Positions 16,451-25,470 are shown, counted from the stretch's first letter. The stretch is 64,000 nt of DNA from an uncultured Eubacteriales bacterium (GCA_934489895.1 CAKSST010000008.1:1-64000), one strand, 5' to 3'. Notes: generated from the sequence alone by a model not told the origin. Made by a program: numbers and translations.

Positions 16451-17509
16451 ATGGCTATGGAAATTGCTAACGAGCAGGAAAACGTTGTTCAAATTAAAGT
16501 TGTAGGTGTTGGCGGCGGCGGCGGTAACGCCATTAACCGCATGGTTGATGCTAATGTTAAGGGTGTTGAATTTATTGCTATTAATACTGATAAGGCGGCA
16601 TTATACCTTTCAAAAGCCAACCAGAAAATTCAAATTGGAGATAAGACCACAAGCGGTATGGGCGCAGGTGCTAATCCTGAAAAAGGCAGAACAGCTGCTG
16701 AGGAGTCTAAAGATGAAATTACTGCAGCTATCCGTAGCGCTGACATGATATTTATTACCGCAGGTATGGGTGGCGGCACAGGTACAGGTGCTGCTCCTGT
16801 TGTTGCACAGATTGCACGCGAGCTTGGTATTCTCACAGTTGGTATTGTAACAAAGCCCTTTGCTTTTGAAGGAAACAGAAGAATGAAGCAGGCTGAAGAA
16901 GGCATTGCTGCTTTGAGCGAGCAGGTAGACAGCCTTATTGTTATCCCCAACGAGAGACTGCAATTTGTTTCAGAGCAGAAGCTTACTTTCAAAAATGCAT
17001 TTGATATTGCCGACGATGTTCTCCGTCAGGGCGTACAGAGCATTTCTGAGCTTGTTAACGTTACAGCGCTTGTTAACCTTGACTTTGCTGACGTAACAGC
17101 TGTTATGAAGGATGCCGGTTATGCACACATGGGTGTTGGCTGCGCTTCCGGTCGCGATAAGGCTGAGCAGGCTGCACGCGCTGCTATTTCAAGTCCCCTT
17201 ATTGAGACTTCTATGGAAAATGCACGCGGTGTTATTATCAGCATTACCGGTTCCAGTGATATCGGCCTTGATGATGTTACAATCGCTTCTTCTATCATCC
17301 ACGACGTTGTTGACCCCGAAGCAATCATCATCTGGGGTGCACAGCTTGATGATACTCTTGAGGACACAATTCGCGTTACTGTTCTTGCAACAGGTCTTGG
17401 CAACTCAAAGAAGGAAGACAATCTTATTGATCTTATCAATTCTTCTTCTGATGAAGATAACAATGAAGGATTGGATGATGATATCCTTACCATCTTCAAG
17501 AACAACTAA
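16451..17509 (+). CDS. ftsZ: Tubulin-like division GTPase FtsZ
   Basis: ATG 16451 is chosen because GGAGGATG ends 5 nt before it; an in-frame TTG at 16397 lacks a ribosome site. The 352-residue protein forms the Z-ring. Seen: VGVGGGGGNAINRM at the N-terminus, the tubulin signature GGGTGTGAAP (about residues 106-115), NERLQF, and the T7 loop with NLDFADV. The linker is short (about 25 residues) and the C-terminal peptide LDDDILTIFKNN is a divergent form of the usual anchor-binding tail. ftsA, the usual anchor gene, is not adjacent. A 160-nt AT-rich leader with TATAAT near 16429 suggests its own promoter. A strong terminator follows. Confidence 0.97.
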   Translation: MAMEIANEQENVVQIKVVGVGGGGGNAINRMVDANVKGVEFIAINTDKAALYLSKANQKIQIGDKTTSGMGAGANPEKGRTAAEESKDEITAAIRSADMIFITAGMGGGTGTGAAPVVAQIARELGILTVGIVTKPFAFEGNRRMKQAEEGIAALSEQVDSLIVIPNERLQFVSEQKLTFKNAFDIADDVLRQGVQSISELVNVTALVNLDFADVTAVMKDAGYAHMGVGCASGRDKAEQAARAAISSPLIETSMENARGVIISITGSSDIGLDDVTIASSIIHDVVDPEAIIIWGAQLDDTLEDTIRVTVLATGLGNSKKEDNLIDLINSSSDEDNNEGLDDDILTIFKNN

Positions 17510-17527
17510 TCCATATACATACAAATT

Positions 17528-17559
17528 AAAGCCTGAGCATTTGTTGCTCAGGCTTTTTT
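17528..17559 (+). terminator. Rho-independent terminator of ftsZ
   Basis: AAAGCCTGAGCA (17528-17539) pairs with TGCTCAGGCTTT (17545-17556) and is followed by T residues. Confidence 0.93.
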
Positions 17560-17577
17560 ATTGTTAAATCAAAAAGG

Positions 17578-17610
17578 AAACGGCACCTGCCTTATGACAG
17601 GTGCCGTTTT
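17578..17610. terminator. Second hairpin, bidirectional terminator
   Basis: AAACGGCACCTG (17578-17589) pairs with CAGGTGCCGTTT (17598-17609). T residues follow on both strands, so it can close ftsZ read-through and the minus-strand Cys-rich peptide gene. Confidence 0.8.
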
Positions 17611-17632
17611 GTGCGGGGGTTAGTTTTGATAA

Positions 17633-17746
17633 TTAGCAACAACCGCAGCCGTTACCATTTTCGTTATTGCCGCCGCATACAGCCAAAAGAACAATAAGGA
17701 TGATTATCCAAGAGCAGCAGCTGCCGTTAAAAAGATTGTTACACAT
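17633..17746 (-). CDS. Tiny Cys-rich single-span membrane peptide, 37 residues
   Basis: Too short for usual gene finders but well supported. ATG 17746 is preceded by AAAGGAGG with 8-nt spacing, and a terminator hairpin lies downstream. The peptide opens MCNNLFNGSCCSW, then has a hydrophobic span (IIILIVLLAVC) and a glycine/asparagine/cysteine tail ending GCGCC. This layout (Cys-rich head, Trp before one short membrane helix, GC-rich tail) is recurrent in small clostridial proteins of unknown function, which I recall without being able to name a family. Role unknown: a spore-related or metal/redox-active membrane peptide is only a guess. Confidence 0.72.
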   Translation of the reverse strand: MCNNLFNGSCCSWIIILIVLLAVCGGNNENGNGCGCC

Positions 17747-17961
17747 ATTGCAAACCTCCTTTCGTCTTTACAACCTATACTATGTAGACCCAAAGACTTT
17801 GGTGATTGTATTTATTAGTTTTTAAAAAATGTAAATGCCGATGATTATCTAGTATATGTATTTGTCAATAATTAATATGTAAATTGCGTTGATAAGTTTA
17901 CGGGACATACTATGTTGAATATTATAAAAGTGAATCATATATAACAGGGGAGGTAATTATA

Positions 17962-20292
17962 ATGCAATACAGTTATGAGTTTTTTACAAATGCTGCAAAA
18001 ACAGCAATTGAGTGTGCGATAAAATCAGCGTGTATGATGGGACATACTTATGTCGGCTGTGAGCATATATTGCTTGGCGTGGCAGGTACAGAACAAAGCG
18101 TCGGCGCCAAAATATTAAAAACACGAGGTGTTACCACAAGGGATATTATAGGGGTTATTGAAGATGTTATAGGCTGTGGTAACCCAACAGTATTGAGCTA
18201 TAATGATTTTACGCCGCGAGCTAATACAGCTATTGAAAGTGCTATTAAATATATGCAGCAAAAAGGGTGTGCCTGTGTAGGCACAGACCATTTGTTACTG
18301 AGCATAATAACAGGCACAGATAACTTTGCAAAAAAGCTGTTAAAGGAATTTGATGTTAATTTATTGTCACTTTCGGCAGAGCTTGAGGAATACAGAACTC
18401 ATACATTATCTGAAAATACACAAAAGACCTCCAATATGCCCAAAGCACACAAAATAACTTTGCTTGAAAAGTACGGCAAGAATTTAACAGTTGCAGCGCA
18501 AAACGGTGAAATTGATCCGCTTGTAGGAAGAAAAGCCGAACTTGATAAAATGATACGTGTATTATGCAGACGTTATAAAAATAACCCTTGTCTTGTGGGT
18601 GAGCCAGGTGTTGGCAAAACGGCAATAGCTGTAGGACTTGCAAGGTTAATTGCAGAAGGTGACGTGCCGGATTTGCTTTTAGGCAAACAAATAATTTCAA
18701 TTGATCTTACTGCTTTGGTGGCGGGCACAAAATACCGCGGCGATTTCGAAGACAGAGTTCAAAATTTGATTAATGAGGCATCACAAAACCCCGATGTTAT
18801 ATTGTTTATTGATGAACTGCATACTGTAGTGGGTGCAGGTTCGGCAGAAGGCTCGGTTGATGCGGCAAATATGTTAAAGCCTGCGCTTACACGCGACAAT
18901 TTTAAGGTTATTGGCGCAACTACTTATAGTGAATATCGCAAAAGTATTGAAAAGGATTCCGCGCTTGAAAGACGCTTTCAACCAATATATATAAATGAAC
19001 CTACCTGTGAGGAGGCAGTTGATATTATAAAAGGTATCAGAGATATTTACAGTCGCCATCACGGTGTTTTAATTCCTGACGAAGTTATTGAAGCGACTGT
19101 AATGCTTTCCCATAGGTATATAAATGACAGATTTTTACCTGACAAGGCCATTGATACATTAGATGAAGCTGCGGCAAAGCTAAGGCTGGAACGTAAAAAA
19201 ACTGAGAATTGTTTTACAAACAAAAGCCTTGAGCTAAGAGGTATAAATGCGAAATATACGCAAAAGGAATATTCCTCTTACTGTACGGCAACGGCGGTGC
19301 AACAAAGCAATATGACCGCACTGTCGGTTGAAGATATAAAGACTGTAATAGCTGAAAACTGCAATTTACCGATAAGCCGTCTAGGCAATGATTTGTTGTA
19401 TGACGACCCGCAAAAAAGGCTTAATAATAAAATTGTCGGTCAGGACGAAGCGATTGATACTGTATGCAAAGCGTTAAGACGTTCTGTGGCGGGCATTAAG
19501 GATAAACGGCGCCCGATAGGTTCTTTTTTATTTTGCGGGCCTACCGGTGTTGGGAAAACGTATTTATGCAGATCTATTGCCGTTGAGCTTTTTGGCAGTG
19601 AGAAGAATTTAATTAAGCTTGATATGTCGGAGTATTCGGAGAAGCACACGGTATCACGTCTCATTGGTGCGCCGCCGGGATATGTCGGCTATGATGAGCC
19701 CGGGCAGTTAACCGAGCCTGTAAGAAAAAAACCATACAGTGTTGTGCTGTTTGATGAAATTGAAAAGGCGCATCCCGATGTATACAATATTTTACTGCAG
19801 ATTTTGGAAGATGGAGTATTGACCGATTCTTCAGGAAGAAAGGTGAGCTTTGCAAATACTGTTGTAGTTATGACATCCAACACAGGCAGTCAGCAAAGCG
19901 GAATAATGGGCTTTAATTCAACGCCAAAGGATAAATTAAAAAAGGAGATAACAAATGGGTTTAGGCCTGAATTGCTGGGAAGAATTGATGAGGTTGTTAT
20001 ATTCAACAGCCTTGATAGAAATAAGCTTTCCCGTATTTGCGAGCTATTGCTTTTTGAACTTAAAAATATTGTTACAGAAAACGGCGGTAACCTTGAAATT
20101 GATAAAAGTGTTTTTGATTTGCTTGCCAGAAGCTGTGATGAGGTGAGCGGAGGTGCACGCGGAATAAGAAAGCTTATACGGGACAAAATTGAGGATAAAT
20201 TAAGCGAGCTTGCGATAAGCTGCAGAGGAATGGCAGGCAGGCAATTTGTGTGCGGCACAAAAGATGATGAGATAATTATAAATGTAAAATAA
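17962..20292 (+). CDS. clpC: ClpC-like AAA+ protease ATPase with shortened middle domain
   Basis: A 776-residue Hsp100 unfoldase with an N-terminal double Clp-N repeat (about 1-145) and two AAA modules. Walker A motifs are GEPGVGKT (213-220) and GPTGVGKT (526-533); the first Walker B is ILFIDELH, and the second module shows VLFDEIEKAHPDVYN. ClpC feeds substrates to ClpP. The stretch between the modules (after AKLRLERKK) is about 25 residues shorter than in Bacillus ClpC, and the UVR-type coiled-coil pattern that contacts MecA is not recognisable. It may therefore be adaptor-independent or a paralogue. No CtsR operator is seen upstream; a weak promoter TTTACG-N17-TATTAT lies at 17897-17925. 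GGGGAGG precedes ATG. Not linked to mcsA/mcsB. Confidence 0.9.
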   Translation: MQYSYEFFTNAAKTAIECAIKSACMMGHTYVGCEHILLGVAGTEQSVGAKILKTRGVTTRDIIGVIEDVIGCGNPTVLSYNDFTPRANTAIESAIKYMQQKGCACVGTDHLLLSIITGTDNFAKKLLKEFDVNLLSLSAELEEYRTHTLSENTQKTSNMPKAHKITLLEKYGKNLTVAAQNGEIDPLVGRKAELDKMIRVLCRRYKNNPCLVGEPGVGKTAIAVGLARLIAEGDVPDLLLGKQIISIDLTALVAGTKYRGDFEDRVQNLINEASQNPDVILFIDELHTVVGAGSAEGSVDAANMLKPALTRDNFKVIGATTYSEYRKSIEKDSALERRFQPIYINEPTCEEAVDIIKGIRDIYSRHHGVLIPDEVIEATVMLSHRYINDRFLPDKAIDTLDEAAAKLRLERKKTENCFTNKSLELRGINAKYTQKEYSSYCTATAVQQSNMTALSVEDIKTVIAENCNLPISRLGNDLLYDDPQKRLNNKIVGQDEAIDTVCKALRRSVAGIKDKRRPIGSFLFCGPTGVGKTYLCRSIAVELFGSEKNLIKLDMSEYSEKHTVSRLIGAPPGYVGYDEPGQLTEPVRKKPYSVVLFDEIEKAHPDVYNILLQILEDGVLTDSSGRKVSFANTVVVMTSNTGSQQSGIMGFNSTPKDKLKKEITNGFRPELLGRIDEVVIFNSLDRNKLSRICELLLFELKNIVTENGGNLEIDKSVFDLLARSCDEVSGGARGIRKLIRDKIEDKLSELAISCRGMAGRQFVCGTKDDEIIINVK

Positions 20293-20336
20293 AAAGTGCG
20301 GGGATAAACTATTTTTAGTTGTCTCCGCACTTTTGT
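20292..20336 (+). terminator. Terminator after the clpC-like gene
   Basis: AAGTGCGGGGA pairs with TCTCCGCACTT (20294-20331 region) across a 17-nt loop that itself can pair, followed by TTTTG. Confidence 0.82.
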
Positions 20337-20395
20337 ATCAAAAAGCAGTATTGGGGCAAAATACATTTAATATTTTGTAAATGTTGGTGTTAATA

Positions 20396-21499
20396 ATGAA
20401 TAACAGTATTTCTTCAAGGCAGATAATACTTTTGGTGTTTATTTCAGTAACAACAACCTATTCTATAATTGATATGCCTAAATTTATGGCGCAAAGCTTT
20501 GGCAGAAGCAGCTGGCTGCCCTTGATTGTCGGAGGAATTGTTTTTGCGGCGGCTGTTTGCCTGATTGCGCATATTAACAGTATGTATCCAAATGTTATAT
20601 TCTTTGACTATGCAAAGAATATAACAGGCAGCTTTGTTGCATATATTTTTACTTTGTTTTATATTTTGTATTTTTTGATTGTAGAGGTTAATCTGAATGT
20701 TAGGTTGGTAGGAATACTTTCTTCAAATTTTTTACCGAGAACGCCTTTTTACATTTTTTTGGCCATATCGATAGGGATATCTGCGTTTTTGGCAAGCAAG
20801 GGGCTGAAAAATATTTGCAGACTTATTGAGATAACTGGTGTAGCTTTTTTGGTTGTAACTTTATTTATCTGTATTGTAATGGTAACTAATGGCAATAAAA
20901 ATAATATTTTACCGATTTTTAATGCAAATGATTTTAAAAACATGAAAGAATCAGTAAAAGAATTGATGTTACCGTTTGCAGGCATTGAAATTTTGTTGAT
21001 AGTACCCTTTACAAGAGAGAATAAGGGCATTGGTAAAAAACTGTTTATAACTTTGCTGTTAATTGGTTTGTTTTATGCATTGATTGTAATAAGCACAATA
21101 AAAATTTTAGGTATAAATAACACATCGCTTCTTAACGATGCCTTTTTTGAGGCGGTAAAATCTGCGCCTGCACCTATTATTGAAAGACTTGATGTTATAT
21201 ATATGACTTTTGGACTTGCAAGCTTATTTACAGGCTTTGGCATAATGTTTATTGCTATAACAGAACATGCCTGTAAGGTGTTTTCCAAGGTTGACAGAAA
21301 GTGGATAATAATAATTACGGCAGTTATAGTTTTTGGGCTGAGTATTCTGGGAATAAAAACAGAAGCGACGGAAAAGAGCAGAAATATAATCACTTTGCTT
21401 GTGGCGGTGGCAGTATTTGTAATTCCACTTATACTGTTTGCGGTTGCAAAGATAAAAAGACAAAACAAAGCTGGTTTGAATGCGGAGGTACAGGAGTGA
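20396..21499 (+). CDS. Spore germination permease, GerAB family
   Basis: A 367-residue polytopic protein of the GerAB/YndE group (APC superfamily), the germinant-binding subunit of GerA-type receptors in the inner spore membrane. It opens SSRQIILLVFISVTTTYSII, typical of the family, and has about ten membrane helices. A GAEILL-like segment (FAGIEILLIVPF) occurs near residue 205. ATG 20396 with GGTG upstream is preferred over ATG 20381. First gene of a three-gene operon; its stop overlaps the next start by 4 nt. Confidence 0.92.
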   Translation: MNNSISSRQIILLVFISVTTTYSIIDMPKFMAQSFGRSSWLPLIVGGIVFAAAVCLIAHINSMYPNVIFFDYAKNITGSFVAYIFTLFYILYFLIVEVNLNVRLVGILSSNFLPRTPFYIFLAISIGISAFLASKGLKNICRLIEITGVAFLVVTLFICIVMVTNGNKNNILPIFNANDFKNMKESVKELMLPFAGIEILLIVPFTRENKGIGKKLFITLLLIGLFYALIVISTIKILGINNTSLLNDAFFEAVKSAPAPIIERLDVIYMTFGLASLFTGFGIMFIAITEHACKVFSKVDRKWIIIITAVIVFGLSILGIKTEATEKSRNIITLLVAVAVFVIPLILFAVAKIKRQNKAGLNAEVQE

Positions 21500-22623
21500 G
21501 AAGAATATACAGGGTAATTGCTTTTATTACAATGATTGCAATTACCGTGACCTTTATGAGTGGCTGTTATGACGCGATAGATATTAACAAAAAGCATATT
21601 GTTACAGCGGTAATACTGGATTATAAGGACGGTCAGGTGTACTTTAATGTTGAAATAGCCAATATTCAAGGCGATAGTATTGACCAGAATATAAGCGGCG
21701 GTGAAAAGTACAAGTACATGACGGGCAAGGGCGATACTATTATAGCAAGCAAAGAGGACCTTAACAGAAATCTTGACCGACATTTGTATTTAAGCGCAGT
21801 AAGGGCAATTGTATTTACCGAAAATTTTATAAATGAATATATTGTTGAATATTTGAACAGACTGCGCGCGTCTGAGCAGTATAACAAAAAGGTTATGATT
21901 GTTACAACAAGAGAAGATCCGAAAGATTTAATGGATGCTTGCATTGAGAAGAATTCATCAATTGGGTTTTCTACAGAGGAGATGCTTACTGCCTTGCAAG
22001 AGCAAGGAGAATCTTACGGCAGGACAACCGAGGAGGTAATTGAAAAGCTGTCTAATGAGCATGCTGCAATATTACTTCCTTCAATAGGGATAAAAAACGG
22101 TATAAATGCCCTTGTGGGCTATACAGTTATTGGTGATGATATAGTAAAAGGTTTTATACCTGCAGATAAAGCCGGTGCGGATGTACTGATGAACACGCAA
22201 AAGGCAAAGAGCCATTATCTTATACCGTACGGCGAACAAGAGCTTTCGATTGAAGGTAATATTAAAGATTTTGAAATAAAACCATATTATAAAAACGGTG
22301 AAATAAGCTTTAAGACTGAATGCGAAATAAAAGCAACTTTACTTTACGATGATGATAAACCTGAGTATTCTTACGATGGCAGCTGTTATGAAGAGATAGA
22401 AGAAGCGCTTCAAAAGTATGTGGCGGAGGAAATAAAAGAAGCGGTAAGGGTGGCTCAAACCGAATATGAGTGTGATTATTTACATTTTGACGATGCGTTT
22501 AGAATAAAGTATCCTGAAGTTTTTAAAAAACTAAATTGGTCTCAGGAATTTAAAAAAGCCAAAATAGAGGTTAAAGCAACCGTTAACTTTGACAGCATAT
22601 GGCTTATGGATTACGGAAGTTAA
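21496..22623 (+). CDS. Spore germination lipoprotein, GerAC family
   Basis: GTG 21496 overlaps the gerAB stop (GTGA) and has GGAGG upstream. The 375-residue product has a signal peptide and lipobox ending at Cys24 (FMSGC), then the family pattern YDAIDINKKHIVTAV and a C-terminal domain with EIKEAVRVAQTEYECDYLHF. GerAC proteins are lipid-anchored on the outer face of the inner spore membrane and are needed for receptor function. Length matches the family. It ends 14 nt before the GerAA-type gene. Confidence 0.92.
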   Translation: MRRIYRVIAFITMIAITVTFMSGCYDAIDINKKHIVTAVILDYKDGQVYFNVEIANIQGDSIDQNISGGEKYKYMTGKGDTIIASKEDLNRNLDRHLYLSAVRAIVFTENFINEYIVEYLNRLRASEQYNKKVMIVTTREDPKDLMDACIEKNSSIGFSTEEMLTALQEQGESYGRTTEEVIEKLSNEHAAILLPSIGIKNGINALVGYTVIGDDIVKGFIPADKAGADVLMNTQKAKSHYLIPYGEQELSIEGNIKDFEIKPYYKNGEISFKTECEIKATLLYDDDKPEYSYDGSCYEEIEEALQKYVAEEIKEAVRVAQTEYECDYLHFDDAFRIKYPEVFKKLNWSQEFKKAKIEVKATVNFDSIWLMDYGS

Positions 22624-22637
22624 GGAGGGAAAACACA

Positions 22638-24077
22638 TTGACAGAATTTCCTGATTTTTACAGATTTACACAAACACTTGAAGAGGAAAGCAGAGGATAC
22701 ATGTTCAGAACTATTCCGTTTTGTGACGGAGTATTAAAGGTATTTTGTGTTGTGCAGCTTGTAGATAGAGATTTGCTAACCGAAAGTGTTATAAAGCCAT
22801 TGGTTTTACATTGTAAAACCGAAACTATAAATGCGCGTATTGCTTCGCAAAGTGTGATTTTTGCCGATGATTTTAAAATTGAGAAAGATACCGCCCAGAT
22901 AAACAATCACATCCTTAACGGTATGGTGGTAATTCTTTTTTCAAATGATAACGAGTATATAGTTTTAAATCTAAAAAAAGTTCAGCACAGAGGTATACCC
23001 ACTCCGCAACTGGAGTACACTATTCGCGGACCGCAGGATTGCTTTACTGAAAACCTTGATACAAATCTTTCTTTAATAAGATACAGATTAAAGGATAAGA
23101 ACGCAAAATTTGATTTTTTAGAGGTTGGTAAGCGCACAAAAACAAAGGTTGCAGTAATATACGTTGACGATATTGTAAACCCTGATGTTGTACAGAAAAT
23201 TAAAAGTAAAATCTCAAAAATAGATGTTGACGGTATTGAAGAATCGGGTGAATTACAAGCATTTTTGTTAAATAGCAAATTTGAGCTTTTTCCAAACATG
23301 GGTCTTGTAGAAAGGTCTGACCTTTCTTGCCAATGCATACTTGAGGGAAAGGTTTTTGTTATGGTGGACGGCAGTCCCATAGGGCTTATTGCACCAAAAG
23401 TATTTGTAGAATTTTTAGAATCAAGCGATGATAGGTATGATAATAAATTCTTTGGAGTAATGGCAAGAATGCTGAGATATCTTGCAATAATGCTCTCTTT
23501 TATGTCAACAAGTGTTTTAGTTGCAATAACGTCTTTTAATACGGATGTTTTACCCTCAAATTATGCGATACTTTTGGCACAAATGCGGGGAAATGTGCCC
23601 TTTTCGGCACTTATAGAAGCGCTGCTGGTAGAGATAATACTTGAATTACTGCGAGAAGCGCTTACAAGAATAGCAAGCCAAATCGGTACGGCGATAGGTA
23701 TCGTGGGTGCTATCGTTATTGGCGAAGCGGCAATTTCAGCGGGACTTTTCAGTCAGCTTATGCTTATAGTCGGCTCGGTTTCGCTGCTCTCTTCATTTGC
23801 AATTCCGGACTATACAATAATAAATACCTTCAGGATATTGAAATTTATGCTTATACTTGCAACGGGTTTTTTTGGCTTTTTGGGCTTCACGGTTTTTGTG
23901 CTTATTGTATTAATGCAACTGGTATCAATGGAAAGCTTTGGTGTGCCGTATATGGCCCCCACTGCACCGTTTAATCTATACGATTTTGTGCACACTATTA
24001 TTTACAATACAACAATGTCACCGAAACGTCATAAGTATCTAAAAACGCAGGATAAAACAAGGGCAAACCTTAAATAA
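22638..24077 (+). CDS. Spore germination protein, GerAA family
   Basis: TTG 22638 is the likely start because AAGGAGG (22622-22628) lies 9 nt upstream; an ATG at 22599 would overlap the preceding gene. The 479-residue protein has the soluble N-terminal half (about 1-280, including LEVGKRTKTKVAVIYVDDIV and the ELFPNMGLVERSD segment). A membrane half follows with REALTRIASQIGTAIGIVGA and VPYMAPTAPF. GerAA subunits oligomerise into the nutrient-gated ion channel of the spore. Order here is B-C-A, not the common A-B-C. Terminator follows directly. Confidence 0.94.
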   Translation: MTEFPDFYRFTQTLEEESRGYMFRTIPFCDGVLKVFCVVQLVDRDLLTESVIKPLVLHCKTETINARIASQSVIFADDFKIEKDTAQINNHILNGMVVILFSNDNEYIVLNLKKVQHRGIPTPQLEYTIRGPQDCFTENLDTNLSLIRYRLKDKNAKFDFLEVGKRTKTKVAVIYVDDIVNPDVVQKIKSKISKIDVDGIEESGELQAFLLNSKFELFPNMGLVERSDLSCQCILEGKVFVMVDGSPIGLIAPKVFVEFLESSDDRYDNKFFGVMARMLRYLAIMLSFMSTSVLVAITSFNTDVLPSNYAILLAQMRGNVPFSALIEALLVEIILELLREALTRIASQIGTAIGIVGAIVIGEAAISAGLFSQLMLIVGSVSLLSSFAIPDYTIINTFRILKFMLILATGFFGFLGFTVFVLIVLMQLVSMESFGVPYMAPTAPFNLYDFVHTIIYNTTMSPKRHKYLKTQDKTRANLK

Positions 24078-24079
24078 AG

Positions 24080-24112
24080 AAAGCGGAAAGCAAATTTGCT
24101 TTCCGCTTTGTT
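24080..24112. terminator. Perfect palindrome terminator, bidirectional
   Basis: AAAGCGGAAAGCAAA (24080-24094) is followed directly by its complement (24095-24109). It ends the germination operon and touches the stop of the convergent small gene. Confidence 0.88.
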
Positions 24113-24318
24113 TAAAGCTTAAAATCATCAGGGCTGTAGTTTTTTGAAATTTCTGTTCTGACGGGTTTGCGTTTTAAAATGTCATATTTAAATTTTCTGC
24201 AGTTGTCGTATGCAGAAACAACGCCGCGGTAGGAACAAAAAATATCATTATCACTATCGCTTTTAATGCCGTAAACACAGTAACAGCAATATTTATAGTC
24301 TTTATTAAAAAAGCCCAT
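24112..24318 (-). CDS. Small Cys-rich conserved protein, 68 residues
   Basis: Starts MGFFNKDYKYCCYCVYG and continues with FCSYRGVV, then CRKFKYDILKRKPVR. The spacing CC-x-C, Cys-x-x-x-G-V-V and C-x-x-F-x-Y-D-x-L-K-R recurs in a family of uncharacterised clostridial proteins I recognise by pattern only; the four or five cysteines suggest a zinc or iron-sulfur site. AAAGGGCGG lies upstream of ATG 24318 and a consensus promoter is at 24383-24355. It sits between germination and ylbJ sporulation genes. Function unknown. Confidence 0.72.
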   Translation of the reverse strand: MGFFNKDYKYCCYCVYGIKSDSDNDIFCSYRGVVSAYDNCRKFKYDILKRKPVRTEISKNYSPDDFKL

Positions 24319-24354
24319 ATTGTTTTTTCCGCCCTTTAAAAAATTGTTATATAA

Positions 24355-24383
24355 ATTATATCATATATTATTCAATTTTCCAA
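24355..24383 (-). promoter_or_regulatory. Promoter for the small Cys-rich gene
   Basis: On the minus strand TTGGAA (24383-24378), a 17-nt spacer and TATAAT (24360-24355). The -35 and spacer lie inside the last codons of ylbJ. Confidence 0.75.
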
Positions 24384-25434
24384 GAGTGTTTTTAGGGCAG
24401 GAAGCAAGAAAAATAACGCAGGTTACAATTAACGCTATGGCAGCAGGAACTGATGCAGCGGTGCCTGAATAAACAGGAGTGTCTGCAATGCTTGAAACGG
24501 CAAGGGAAACAGAAAATATTTTCATAAGCAGTTGGGTTATTCCTGCAAGCAATAATCCGTGTAACAGCCTTATAAGAGCAAATTTTAAGTAATTAGGCAT
24601 AATTTTACCGCATACCGACATTATCTGCGCGTGAACAGAAAAACCGCACCAGCCTAAAGATATAGCTACTAACATTATGTTTTTACGCAAATAAACTGTT
24701 GAGGTAGTTACCTCACTTAATGCAGTTAATATATTTTGTATGTGCTGCGGCAGGAAAACACCTGTTGTTTCAAGAACAGAAGAGAAAAGCACAACCCAAG
24801 CACAAACGCCAATAATTGATGTACAAGCATCCGAAACCGATTGAACAAATGCGTCGGAATAGCTTAGACTGTTAACTGCACTTTGAGAAATAATAGGCTC
24901 TTTTGAACGGAAAATTATATTGATAATAATACACGATATTATGTTTGCCGCCAACAGCAAATAACCCATTTGTCTGTTGTTTAATATGCCCTGACCTACT
25001 GCTAAAACTATAAAAGCAGGGCCGGGATTGACGCAGCAGCATATAAGGTTTTGTGCTTGCTTTTGAGATAGCTGATTTTGTTCATAAAGCAAGCCAATCA
25101 GCTTTGCGCCTACCGGATAACCCGAAAGCATTGAAAGTATTATTGCGCAGGTGGCATTACCGTTTATGCCAAACAACAGCTTTCCTGAAGGATGTAACAG
25201 TTTGCCCAGGAAATCTGAAATATCTGACCTTATGATGAATGTTGAAATAACACAAAAAGGAAAAAGAGAAGGAATAAGTATATCAGCACACAGACATAAT
25301 CCGTTTATTGCCCCATTGATACTTGCGTTTGAAGCTGCAATAAAAGAAACAGCCAGAGCAATACAAACAGATGTTAATATAACGGTTTTTGTTTTAATCT
25401 TCCTGTTGGTGATTATACAAGCATTATGTTTCAT
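24361..25434 (-). CDS. ylbJ: Sporulation integral membrane protein YlbJ
   Basis: A 357-residue polytopic protein of the nucleoside-recognition-like (Gate) family to which YlbJ belongs. Seen: CADILIPSLFPFCVISTFI at about 50-68, LSGYPVGAKLI near 110, CCVNPGPAFIVLAVG near 137, and a second Gate-like half in the C-terminal 150 residues. YlbJ is needed for spore formation in Bacillus, acting in the mother cell membrane; its substrate is unknown. No clear ribosome site precedes ATG 25434. Divergent from yqfC with only 36 nt between, too short for two ordinary promoters. Confidence 0.85.
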   Translation of the reverse strand: MKHNACIITNRKIKTKTVILTSVCIALAVSFIAASNASINGAINGLCLCADILIPSLFPFCVISTFIIRSDISDFLGKLLHPSGKLLFGINGNATCAIILSMLSGYPVGAKLIGLLYEQNQLSQKQAQNLICCCVNPGPAFIVLAVGQGILNNRQMGYLLLAANIISCIIINIIFRSKEPIISQSAVNSLSYSDAFVQSVSDACTSIIGVCAWVVLFSSVLETTGVFLPQHIQNILTALSEVTTSTVYLRKNIMLVAISLGWCGFSVHAQIMSVCGKIMPNYLKFALIRLLHGLLLAGITQLLMKIFSVSLAVSSIADTPVYSGTAASVPAAIALIVTCVIFLASCPKNTLGKLNNI

Positions 25435-25470
25435 ATTGATAATATATGAAGCAAGGCAGGTTTTATATGT

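Noticed and set aside
17790..17802. CCAAAGACTTTGG palindrome upstream of clpC as a CtsR or other operator
   Set aside because: It does not match the CtsR direct repeat and lies far from the best promoter; no support beyond symmetry.
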